DNA of 64,000 nucleotides. Source: Eleusine coracana subsp. coracana (lineage: Eukaryota; Streptophyta; Magnoliopsida; Poales; Poaceae). Position 1 is the first letter of the stretch. Each line of letters opens with the position of its first letter. The stretch is taken from positions 60,066,707-60,130,706 of the forward strand of contig CM064420.1 in the NCBI GenBank assembly GCA_032690845.1. The letters run 5' to 3'. A program made the position numbers and the translations under genes. The notes under the pieces were generated by a model that was not told the origin of the DNA, did not search any database, and worked only from the letters and a program-made list of their open reading frames with translations. Positions 35,801 through 46,972 of the stretch are shown piece after piece.

Positions 35801-38592
35801 GAGAAGACGAACCAAAAGATAAAAATGATGTGTAAATACGACTTGTAGAAGTATTAATGATAAAAGATCTATGTTGAGTTTTGAAATGGAACGAGGAAGA
35901 AGTACTCCCATAAGAGTTCACAGATAACTTTACTTCACATGATGTAATCAAGTGAGTGAAGTACACAATCAAAGTTTCCTCAATTCACAAGAGTTTCGAA
36001 TGTTTTCGAAATTATGACAGAAAGATTCTTACCATATTTCGAGGGGGAGGAAGAATTATGAAACTCTCCTAGGACTATGATAATGTGATGCATATTGTGC
36101 ATCTAAAGTGATCTACCAAAGAAAAATGTGATCATCTGGGGGAGTATAGTGGTCATATTAATGATACCCCTAAAGTAAAGAAATAGATGTATTCCTGTTT
36201 TTTAATAAAAGAATATTAAGATGGTGCTTAAAGTGCCATAAAGAAGAAAAGTTATAACAGAGAAAACCTGTATAGATTAAAGAGTTTAGAGATATGTCAT
36301 CTTCAAAGAGATAGATAATCTAGGGGAGTAAGACTTGAAGAGAAGTAGGACTATGTATCCACTTCAATATTTCAAGAACAGTAAATTTTTTGTTATACAG
36401 AGATTAAAGGATTAATTGCCTATAGGCAATAAAAGAGAAGTTCCCATAGCAAAGAATAAGACGGGTGATCCCACCCGAATTGATAAGTCCATGATGAGCA
36501 TTCACATGTTCGAATGACAAAGATAAAATATAATTGATTAATCCTGACGATGTTTACGATTTAGAAGATAATCCTAATGGAGTCAAAACAGTAGTCTGTT
36601 ATGAGACTACATTATAGAATGTGACTCCAAAGGGAATACAGATCCTAATAGAGTCAAAACAGTAGGTCGTTGTGGGTCTATAAGATTAAATGTGACTCTA
36701 TAGAAGATATATGATAAAAGGCTTTACATAAAGAGAAGAGAAATATTACTATGAGAGATTTTCTGATGTCTCATATAATATTTTTTTCAGAGTTATAATG
36801 GCATTAGCGGCACATCATGATCTGGAGCTATATCAGATAAATGCAAAGACGATTCTGCTTAGTGAGGATCCAAGGAAAATATATTTACGTGGCACAATCA
36901 AAGGTTTTGTTATGAAAAGAAAAGAAACTTTAGACATCGTTGACAGAAAATCCATTTATGGATTGAAGATATTTTTCTAAAATGAGATGTCTAAAGTTTT
37001 TTTTATTAGATTAATAAGAATTTTGAGTTTTCTTAAAGAGTAAGAGGACAATTGTATTTATGCAAAAAAATATAGAATGAGAAACTCATTTCCTAATCAT
37101 GTGGATGATGTCCTACTTGCTAGTGGTGATGTCAATCCAATGCAGAAGAAGAAGAAGCTCTTGTCCTTAAAGTTCAGAAGAATATTCTCGATTAAATGTC
37201 TCTTGTTATATGAGACGAGATTCACCGAGATAAAGAGAAGGGGTATTAGAAATTGCATATGCATGTTAAGAAGTCTCTAAAGTATGCATACAAGAAAACA
37301 TACGCATGTTCTTATAGTCAAGGGTAATGAATTTGGGAACTTTAGTGTTCCAAAAGACAATATAAAAAGGATCAAATGAATATGGTACCATATGTTTCAG
37401 CTATTAGAAGCCTTCATATTACCCTAACGCAGTTTCATGTATCCAGGTTGCTTTGACAATGTCCAATCCAGATATAGATCATTGGAATGGAGTTAAAGAT
37501 ATCAGCCTCATGCTAAAAGAAACATATACTCTCAAAAGGTTGTGAGTATAAAGATAGATATGTACAAGTGCTCACAAAAGATTGTGAGTGCAAGATACAA
37601 CGCGTGAAATGTGTAGAAAAATCCATAATTGTCGCTAACTTTCACACTTGAAGTTTTTGTGTGAAAAAACTTTAAAGAATAAAAGAAATTATTATCAATG
37701 TGATGAAAAGATATGACTTAGCATGATATGAGGCTGAAGGATAGGTAAAATAGTTAAGAAAACCTGTACTCGAAATTGATAATGGTTAAGAACAACAATA
37801 ACCATTAAGTATTTCACTCATATGACAACGAGTCAAATATGGTGCCAAACACATTGATACAAGTTATACATTGTTGAGGAGAATGTCCGGCATTATGTTG
37901 AAATACTTGGAGCATATAAGGAATGGACAAGTGTTAGCAGATCTGCTCATTAAAGGTTTACCGTCCAGTGTGCTCGGAGAGCACACAGTCGACATGGGTT
38001 CTATGGTGTAGTCTATGTTTTTCGGACAATAAGAGGCCCAAGGTTAAATGATCTGTTTCAGAATAAAGTAGTGTGTTGTAGTTGTTGATTCTATCGGTGA
38101 CTAACCGTGATGACGAAACATGCTCTACATACAAATTTGTGATGAAACAAGTACTTTGAAATAAATTATTTCAAGATATAAAGTTAAAAGCATAAAAGAC
38201 GAGATCATAGGGGAAATGTTAGGTTAATCTCTACCAATGGGCCTAACCTTGATCGGAAGCGTCCAGCCCAATGGGATGGTAGGCCCCTATCGTGCAGCGT
38301 CTATAAGAGGAGGTGGAGACCATGTTTTCACGGACACAAGTTTCGTCGCCGCTACAATAACCCCACCTCCAAAACCCTAGACCGATCGGATGGGAGGGCT
38401 GCCAGTGACGAGAAGCGCCACCAGCATCTTTACCGACGACCACCACCCCGAGCTCATCGCCGGTGCTGTCTCCAGTACGAGTTTCAAGCAAGTCCACAGT
38501 ATGAATGCCTCTCCCTCTCTCCAAATCTACCTGAGAACAACTTAGAGAAAGTACCCACTTGATCTACGCCTAGCGATCCAAAGATTCTATCA
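32897..38592 (+). mobile_element. Ty1/copia LTR retrotransposon, degenerate
   Basis: The 5' LTR is 32897-33298 and the 3' LTR is 38217-38592, both TG...CA, with a perfect 5-bp target duplication aaatg (32892-32896 and 38593-38597). The primer-binding site tggtatcagagc (33300-33311) is complementary to initiator tRNA-Met, and a purine tract (aggggaaa) precedes the 3' LTR. The LTRs differ by many substitutions and a ~26-bp indel, so the insertion is old. Surviving pol pieces are the RT block ALAAHHDLELYQINAKT (36801-36851), the YVDD-box variant HVDDVLLAS (about 37096-37125), and the RNase H tail ADLLIKGLPSSVLGEHTVDMG (about 37937-38000). Pol is otherwise riddled with stops. The order shows plus-strand transcription. 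Confidence 0.93.
33360..34230. other. GC-rich block inside the copia element
   Basis: This roughly 0.85-kb stretch after the primer-binding site is strongly GC-rich, while the rest of the element (34230-38200) is AT-rich. No gag motif is legible. It could be the element's own leader or acquired host DNA. Confidence 0.4.
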
Positions 38593-38597
38593 AAATG

Positions 38598-39477
38598 GTA
38601 TTGTCATTATTGTTATTATTGATTTACTATGTTTTTAAGATATTTTATTTAACTTTTGAATTTCTATTTCTAAATGGGCAGTTCAAATTTGTTGTGTGAA
38701 AAAAAATTCCAGCCCACTCTGGCAGTTCAAATTCATGATGCTCAAGTTTGTATGACTACGACATAAGTGCATTGATTGTTGACAAACGAACTCTATGCGA
38801 TTACTCAGTGAGTATCCAAGTATTTGATTCCCGATAGACCAACTCATTGCCGAGGTTTGTCTCCATCGCAAGAGCTCAGCACCAATATGCCACCCATGTC
38901 TTTCTCAACCTCAAGCTAGAGATACCTGCAGTAGTTAGAGTGGCACGGTATGGTTCTCATCAATCTCGGGAGAGTATAAATAAAGGTTAGTACCAGTGCG
39001 CAACAAAAAAAAAAACTCTATCGGTGAGGAGAGGAGCCCCAACCGTTTTACATTAAGAAGGAGCGGTACCGCGGCTCGAACCCGGAACAGAGGCGACCAA
39101 GCGACCTTACGATAGCGACCACAACCACTCCGCCCGGGCCGGCGTTGGTCCAGTGCGCAACCACGCACCCGGTCATCAGCTCCTCCGAAACGGGTAGGAC
39201 ACACTAGGTTTACGGTCATCGATCTACTCCTAACACACATGCAAGTGTCGCATACGGCACTGTCGCATGCTGCCGTACGTCGGCTGATCGCTGCAGCTGA
39301 GCCATGGCCGCGTCAACCCCACCTGCACCAACACGATCGATGCAGCTGGCCCATCGGTATCATCTTTACCCCTCATATATATATTTAGTGATATGGTCCG
39401 CTCAAACCTACAAAACTGGACAGGTTATTATTCTATCCCACTTAGCTTGCCCAGATGAAGATTTACATTGTTTCATA
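38598..39477. other. Intergenic DNA with a TATA-like site and a SINE
   Basis: A TATA-like string (gtataaataaagg) lies at about 38974-38986. A GC-rich leader follows it, with an ATG at 39304 opening MAASTPPAPTRSMQLAH, which looks transit-peptide-like. No downstream exon joins it in phase. The SINE at 39005-39149 sits between the two. Confidence 0.3.
39005..39149 (-). mobile_element. tRNA-derived SINE (p-SINE-like)
   Basis: On the minus strand a tRNA-like head (GGCGGAGTGGTTGTGGTCGC, resembling Ser/Leu tRNA A-box regions) is followed by a perfect B-box core GGTTCGAGCC, then ends in a run of T. The body is flanked by a 12-bp direct repeat ccagtgcgcaac (38993-39004 and 39150-39161). The T-rich 3' tail fits rice p-SINE1-type elements. 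Confidence 0.75.
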
Positions 39478-40411
39478 CACTACTACCAATAGTCATTTTT
39501 AACAACTCATCGTAAGCGGTTTTAGTGGTGGATAAAGAGTTCACCACTAACAAAATGCTACTATAATATTTGTGATGGGTTGCATGCTCGCTACTAAGTA
39601 TATCATTAGTAACAAAATAAGGTGTAATAGTGATTCATGTCCGTTACTACCGTGTCATCAGCCGACCTAAAAAAAGAAGGATCCGCACAAATAGGTGTTG
39701 TGCTCCACCTAACCCTAAGCTACCGCCACCATCTTGTTGGCGGACACCTTGGCCGCCTTCACTCTCTTTCAGACTCGGGCCACCGCCGCCACCGCATGGG
39801 GTCATCGCCGAGGCATGCAGTGCAACCTCTACGGCTTCGTCTCGCGCTGCGAAGGCCGCCGCTTCTGCCGCGGCCTGTGCCACTGCCCCCTCGGCCAAAT
39901 TTGAGGCCAGTTGTAGCCTTCTTTGCGGTCGAGGAGGAGCAGGTCAAGGCGGCGTCGCCGTCACCAAGGTCAAAGTCATGGTGGCGCTTGGAAGGGTGGC
40001 AACCGCCAGATCCAGCTGACCTGCCCTTCTTTGTGTGGGCCGTGTCAATTGATGTGGACTGCCACACAAAGGTGATGGTTGCGCTGCGCCAAGATATGGC
40101 ATACGTCCAACTAAGGAACAGAGACGGTGTGATAAGGCCATAGCAGCACTCGAGGTGACGAAGAAGGGGATGCGAATGAGAAGTGGCGGCCTAAGGGGCA
40201 CAAAAATGGAGCGGATATGGTTGCACTCTTACCCACACCCTTATTTTATAGTAGGTGGTACAAACTAGTAGGGGATCATCTTTATGGCTCGCCACTAATC
40301 TGTACAACCCAAATTAATGGCGGACAAAGACGTGTCTATTATATAAGTTAGACAACTTAGTGACATGTAACTTAGTGATACGACATGCCTTCCAGACCAT
40401 ATTTAGTAGTG
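39478..40411. mobile_element. Possible CACTA-like element
   Basis: It begins CACTACTACCAATAGTC and ends tttagtagtg (CACTACTAAATATGG in reverse complement). Subterminal ttagtggtggat, gccactaatct and aacactaatcgg words resemble CACTA subterminal repeats. No clean 3-bp target duplication was found. The GC-rich open frames inside (about 39630-40200) on both strands show no family match. Confidence 0.4.
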
Positions 40412-40847
40412 GGTTAAAGATGCCCAACACTAATCGGCTATGAGACAGGGAAAGAACAAGAAGAACATAACCGTTTATTATTTTAATGAGATTTGGGAAG
40501 GGTGGGCTGGGTTGGATCGAAAGGGGGCTTGGCCCAATAAGTTACGTTAAAGTATACATTTTGTTTTTTCAAATGTAACCCAATTCCGAATGAGGAAATT
40601 CAAACAACAGAATAATTCAAAATATTGTTATTTGGATTCTGAGAAGGTGGGAGTTGTTTGATCCCCTTCATGATGTTATTCTTAGATTTCTGCCTTTTTC
40701 TTCTTTTTTTTATTCATGGATTAATCTTAATTGAAACTGCTATTGTGATTACCAAAGTACCTGAATTTTGTTTCGATTGATTTGTTGTGTAGTTTTGTAC
40801 TATAATATTATCTTAATTTCTTTTCACTCCCGCTCACCTATGTTATA

Positions 40848-41082
40848 CTCCCTCCGGATTTAAATTTTTATCGCAGTTGATTTTTTAAGCTACGTTTAAC
40901 TATTCATCTTATTTAAAATATTTATTCAAATATACAAAATTAGATGATAAGTTTTAACTTTCTTTAGTGATAAAATAAATTGTAACAAAATATCTAATAT
41001 TTTTTTAAATTTTTTGAATAAGACGAATGATCAAATATAATTAAAAAAACCAACTATGTCAACAATTTAAATCCAGAGGGAG
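40848..41082. mobile_element. Stowaway MITE (235 bp)
   Basis: The termini CTCCCTCCGGATTTAAATTTT and (reverse complement) CTCCCTCTGGATTTAAATTGT, flanked by TA dinucleotides. The CTCCCTCC start and TA target are diagnostic of Stowaway. Confidence 0.92.
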
Positions 41083-41500
41083 TATATAGATATATGAGTA
41101 AGTTTTTAACACCCATAGCAAAGCATGGGTACTCATTTAGTCATTCTTATAAATATGAACAGAGAACACCTTCTTGTTTTGAATATACACTTCTAAAATA
41201 TACTCTTCCTTCTATGTTATTATTTTGAATTTTTTTCATCCCTTCTATACCACTTTTATTACTTCGGTCAGATATGATTGCTATTAGAGGCTTCAATTTT
41301 ATTGATTTTTAATCTTATAGGGGATTTTACCTTTTATTTAAGTTATAATATAGCCTTGCATACCCTAATATGACCTCAAGCCCTCAAATCAGATCAAATA
41401 TTAAATAATTAAATTAGTGTAATCAAGTTAAGATGTGAGAAAATAGCAATCAAGTTAGGAATCCAAGTCTATATATTTCAGAAGGTGAATAACAGAAAAG

Positions 41501-41681
41501 TATAGATTCCAATGACATATAAGGAATTATCTCTATAGAAAACCTAAATGTATGTCCGATGGTAGACGATCCATGTGTCTTGTATACTACGTATATAGAT
41601 TCCAATGACAGATAAGGAATTATCTCTATAAAAAACCTAAATGTATATCCGATGGTAGACGATCCATGTGTCTTGTACATT
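41501..41681. repeat. 93-bp tandem duplication just upstream of CPS-B
   Basis: Copies 41501-41593 and 41594-41681 share tatagattccaatgaca, aaggaattatctctata and gatggtagacgatccatgtg with only a few differences. They lie 40-220 bp before the first recognisable CPS-B exon, so they are in its promoter, 5' UTR or first intron. Confidence 0.85.
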
Positions 41682-41719
41682 GACCACAAGTTGTTTGTGT
41701 CTTTATTTCTCCTTCCTAG

Positions 41720-43646
41720 GATGCATGGTGAAGTTAGCGGATTTCAAAGCCCCAGATGCAGTAACAGCCTACGAACCACTTGAACTAGAGAAGGTGTGTT
41801 ACTTACATGAAGAGATCTCTTACATTAAAGACTAACTCATGCGTCCTGAGTGTGAATTCATCATTGTAAATAAATATGCATGTAGATTTCTTTGAACTCA
41901 GCGCAAAATCCACATGTCAAGGACAAACAAAAAGACATGCCAAAAATGATTGGTACCATCAGAGCAGCTCTGAAGTCCATTACTGACGGGGAGATCAATA
42001 TCTCAGCCTATGACACAGCATGGGTCGCACTTGTGAGGAACACTGATGGAGATGACCCACAGTTCCCTTTGTGTATTGATTGGATCATTCGCAACCAGCT
42101 GGCGGATGGTTCATGGGGTGACAAAGAATATTTCTTAGTTCAAGATCGGATTATCAACACTCTAGCCTGCATCATCGCACTGAAATCATGGAACATTCAC
42201 CACGACAAGTACAAAAAAGGTACTCACATATTATAGTTTAATGTTTAGAGAGAAATGTGTCTAAAGAACAAATGTTGATGCTTAGCTGAGATTTTTATAT
42301 ACAATGAAGTCACCATGCTAATTAATCTAAAGGACTTCGACCTAATTTGTTGTAGGTATGTTGTTTATCCATGAAAATCTAAGAAGACTAACGGAGGAGG
42401 ATGAGGATTGGATGCTCATCGGGTTCGAGATAACATTCCCAGCATTACTAGAGATTGCCAAGAACTTAGGCCTCAACCTGCCTTTTGATGAGCCTGCCTT
42501 GCAAATGATATATGCCAAAAGAGAACAAAAGCTGTCGAGGTATACAGTTGTATAAATAATATAACTAAGTATTTCGAATGGAGGCTAAGCTCAACTTATA
42601 TCTACATATTCAATTGATAGATGTAATGGTCATCTTGATTGTAGGATTCCTAAAGATTTACTGCACGTCGCACCAACAACTTTACTTCTTAGCATAGAAG
42701 GAATGCAAAACTTAGACTGGAAAAGACTATTGAAGCTCCAATGTTCAGATGGCTCATTTATGTCATCGCCTGCTCCCACGGCTTATGCCTTGATGCAAAC
42801 CGGTGACAAGAAGTGCTTTCAATTTCTTGACAAAATCATCCATAAGTTCAACGGGGGAGGTAAATTTCATCATGCATGGATCCTTTTATAAAGTCATTGC
42901 ACCATTTGTGCCAATTTTTTAGGGATCCATTTAAAATGGGAGATTTATCTAGAGACTTAAGTGTGGATTGATTCCAATTCCTATCCAAGCAAGCATAAAA
43001 AAAGGGTCACCTCATATGTACTTGTTTGACAAGATTCTACAAAACACAAAAGGGTCAGAACGGTACACAACTGAAGTGAATAAAGGGCATAGCCTATTTT
43101 TTTCCTTGAACATGTCGATGTAAATTATTAGTTTCATTGCATAAATAGTAGGGAAGTAACCATACAAAACTAACATATCACAAGTCCAAAGATTACATTC
43201 ATATACCCTACCTATAGGCTTGGCGCTATGATTGGTGAGGGCATAGCTAAACTATTTTTCACATTGCACATTATTTCAATGTTGCACATTTTGTTTCAAA
43301 TATAAAATTATGATTCCATGTTTCGCTCTAAACCTGAAATAACATGATGTAATATTTTTGTTATATTAATACTCAAATGCTATTGGTCCAAACCTAATCG
43401 CTCATAAGGACCCAGAATGCAAGAAAGTATTTTTTTCTGTTATATAGATCAAATTTCGAGATCTTTTACGGTGCTTGCGAGATACTTAGAGGTACCAATA
43501 GGTATCATGATCTGAACTGTTGATTAAAACAGGGGCAAAGTATGGCAAAAAAAATTATCATAATTGATGGTAAGTGAATAATAACATGATAACCAAGAGT
43601 CTTTATTTTGTTAATTAAACTTTACCGTGATTCCCTTTCTCTGTTT

Positions 43647-43697
<51 letters not shown>

Positions 43698-46600
43698 ATT
43701 ATTGACGATCCTTGAGTGGCATGAATGGATTGTAGACCTCTACATGTCAGGAGTCTTTGGACAATGTTTACGCATGAAAGAAAAGTTGATAGTTTACTCA
43801 ATTTTCTACTTAATTGCTCAATTGATACTATTATTTTTGTGCATGAATTAGTTAGGATTGTAGCCTAGAATTACATAGGCATATGTAGAAGATTCATGTG
43901 TGAGGCCGGGTGCGATAAAAGATTCCATGTAAATAAGAAAAAGATTCTATATGACAAACTTCAAAAACTTTGTAAATAGCATGCCACTACGTAAGTCAAG
44001 ACTTAAAATATCCTGTGGCACTATAAGATCCTCTAAATAGCAAAAGTGATTCAAGTACAGATTAATCAATTGTAAATTACAGTACCTCATCATGGTCTCC
44101 TCTCAAACATGATCTTAGTTTCGGGCTCCAGTAAAGAAAGATTGTAACCAAGTAAATCTTAGCGAAACAGTGCAAATATAGGAAGGAGATTACGTACCGA
44201 TCAACATTCCAATAATTGTTTGTCTTACCATATTATTCAATGAATGAAATGATGTGCTTACCCTCAATACTTAAGTACCTCAATCAATATTTAAGTACTT
44301 TTCTATGGTACCTTTAATTGTGGAGCGTTGGATTTGAGACGATGGATGGCCCATATTACTTGCATACACCATAAAAGATCTCTCAAATTTCAATACAAAG
44401 TCTAGTTTTCATGAAATCCTAAACTTTATCTAGTGATAAAATTCATACAGAATTATTAATTACAGATAGGCGTTACATATTCGCAATCAGGGGGGGGGGG
44501 GGGGGGGGAGGGGGTAAACGTTCAATTGTTTTCAACTGCTACTTTAATTTAATCGGATTTTTCATTTTAGTGCCCTTTACCTACCCTGTCGATATTTTTG
44601 AGCGCTTATGGGTGGTGGATCGGTTAGAACGGCTAGGCATTTCGAGGTACTTCATGAGTGAAATTGCAGAGTGCTTAGATTATGTCTACAGGTAACAGTT
44701 ATGTAAACACAACACACAAAACTTTGGCGCTGTTTTTTTAACAAAATCTCTATACGGATTTTATTTAACAAACTTAGAAACTATAAATAGGCACTGGACT
44801 CGAGAAGGCCTGCCAGCTACAAGGGATTGCCCTCTCAATGACATCGATGACACAGCCATGGGTTTCCGTCTCCTCCGGTTGCATGGTTATCGCGTCTCTC
44901 CCGGGGTGTTCAAGCATTTTGAGAAGAATGATGGCGAGTTTGTGTGCTACCATGGGCAATCGAACCGATCAGTAACGGCGACATACAATCTATATCGCGC
45001 TGCTCAGGTTGCCTTCCCCGGTGAGGATGAGCTCCAGCGTGCCAGCTCCTACAGCCACACCTTCTTGGAGGAGAGGAGAGCCTCTGGCAAACTCAATGAC
45101 AAGTGGGTCATTGCCAAGGATTTGCCTGGCGAGGTACCAAAATTCTATATGTGCTTGATGGCTACTGAATATTTGTCTTGTCACTCTGTTGGTAAATATG
45201 ATGTGCTCATGTAACAACAGGTTGGGTATGTGCTGAACTTCCCATGGAAAGTGAGCCTGCCACGCATTGAAACAAGGATGTATCTCGAACAGTATGGTGG
45301 AAGTGATGATGTCTGGATTGGGAAAGTACTCTATAGGTGAAGTCGCTTCTTCAAGCATAATGAGTTTAATGAGGCTTTTCAGACTCTAATATTCATCTTG
45401 GATATTTTTTTCTAAACTATTTAGGATGTCTCTCGTCAGCAACGACCAGTTTCTTGGGTTGGCGAAAGCTGACTTCAGTAATTTCCAGAGGTGTTGCCGA
45501 CTCGAGTGGCAGAGCCTCAAAAAGTGAGCCTCATTTCATTTGGTTTATTTGCAACCTCGAGATATTGCTTCTAAACATCAGTTCAGGTCTAAGTGCTGAC
45601 AATTACATTTCTTACTCGAAAGTTCTTGGTGTTGTTATTTTGCAGATGGTTTGACAAGAACAATATTGAAGTGTTTGGCTTGACTTTGGAGAGAGCATTG
45701 AGAGCATATTTCTTAGCTGCAGTTAACATATTTGAGCCGAATAGAGCAGCGGAGCGTCTAGCATGGGCGCGGACGTTGGTGGTTGCGGAGGCTGTCTCTT
45801 GGCACTTGCAATACAACTGTTGTAACGATATCAAGAAGGAAAGACTCATTCGTAAACTAGAGAACCATGATCATAACAAATTAACAAGGTCTAGATCTAC
45901 ACGTACAGTCCTTAAAATTTTATTTTATAAGGTCTTTGTTACTTAATGTATATGTATTGGATGTAGAGGACATGACGATCGGATGGAGAAGGACCTCCAA
46001 TGTGCACTTCGTGAGATCATCAACCAAGCTATAGATGACAATGCCTCATTCGATCTTCATGAAGTTGTAAGATACAAAAAGTATCTTGCAGTCAAGCAGA
46101 CCTGACATGATGTCATTGTTACTATTGTCATTATTTTGCAACTAGATCAATGATCTTAAATATTTTATCTAAGATGGAAACCTAAAATGAATTAATATTT
46201 TTTTTGGTTGAAGTGGAAGCAGTGGCTCAGGTCATTGACCTCGAAGGATAGCCGTGAATCATGTGAAGGTAGTACAGCATTATTGTTAGTTCATACATTA
46301 GAGATCTGTTCTGGAAGGCACAGATTGATCAAGAAGAACTTGAATCTTTCAGAGTATCGCCATCTTGAGAGACTCACCTCTTCCATCTGCTCCAAACTAG
46401 CATCTAGAGTTTTTGCTCAGGTATGGACAAACATTATATATATCAGATTTCAACTGTATTTTATTCACCAACTTATACAACTTTTCTTGATCAATTAGAG
46501 TGCAGTGAACATGGATAACATTGAGAATGAGGTGGATTTGGAAATGCAGGAACTCATTCAATGTGTTCTTCAGAGCTGCAACTCTATCAACAAAGTGACC

Positions 46601-46708
46601 AGGCTGACATTTTTCCATGTTGTAAAGAGTTTTTACTATGTAGCTCATAGCTCACCTGAAACAATTGACAGTCACATCTCCAAGGTCATATTTGAGGATG
46701 TCATTTAG
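41720..46708 (+). CDS. CPS-B: class II diterpene cyclase-like, 5' exon not resolved
   Basis: Twelve exons join in phase and give 747 residues before TAG: 41720-41793, 41886-42219, 42356-42539, 42645-42859, 44571-44691, 44791-45133, 45221-45336, 45425-45523, 45646-45888, 45967-46066, 46214-46420 and 46499-46708. Phase at 41720 requires one base from an upstream exon, which I could not place; it should encode the transit peptide. SAYDTAW, DGSWGD and the acid motif DIDD (44840-44851) are intact and the C-terminus is [11 protein letters not shown]. There is no class I DDxxD. The catalytic-base LHS motif reads LLLS: codon CTT at 42688-42690 gives Leu where CPS-A has CAT (His). The 41886 acceptor and 45889 donor are weak. 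No stop or frameshift was seen. Confidence 0.83.
43458..44382. mobile_element. Mutator-like non-autonomous element in a CPS-B intron
   Basis: The inverted termini GAGATCTTTTACGGTGC and GAGATCTTTTATGGTGT are flanked by a perfect 9-bp target duplication tcaaatttc (43449-43457 and 44383-44391), the Mutator length. It expands the intron between the exons ending 42859 and starting 44571 to about 1.7 kb. It contains a long (CT)n microsatellite (about 43648-43695). Confidence 0.85.
44490..44514. repeat. Poly-G tract in the CPS-B intron
   Basis: Nineteen G, one A, then five G, about 60 bp upstream of the splice acceptor at 44570. Such tracts can form G-quadruplexes and are prone to length change. 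Confidence 0.8.
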
Positions 46709-46972
46709 GACACGCCTGAAATTTCTATGCTTGTAATATGAATGGAATTCTTTAAGCAAATAAATTGTATATTTGTAATTGTCTTTCTTCCTGGTGAGGC
46801 ACCTGTACTGCAGTTTTCAACATTATCAAGTTGTTTTTGTTCTTCTTTACACATATAATGTCGCACAACAGATGATTGTAATTTGTGATGAGGCATGGAC
46901 ATAATTAAAGTGGTTCAGGTGTGTTCTCCAGAGCTCATATCAGTGTAATTCATCAGACAGATATTTCTCCAT

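Noticed and set aside
39005..39149. A functional tRNA gene
   Set aside because: It has a tRNA-like B-box but a T-tail and a 12-bp target duplication, and the head does not fold into a full cloverleaf by eye. It is a SINE.
39304..39360. ATG with transit-like MAASTPPAPTRSMQLAH as CPS-B exon 1
   Set aside because: The only nearby donor is phase 2, whereas the exon at 41720 needs phase 1. Joining them gives a stop after about 20 codons.
41720..46708. CPS-B as a pseudogene
   Set aside because: All twelve exons join in phase with no stop. Only the first exon and two weak splice sites are uncertain.
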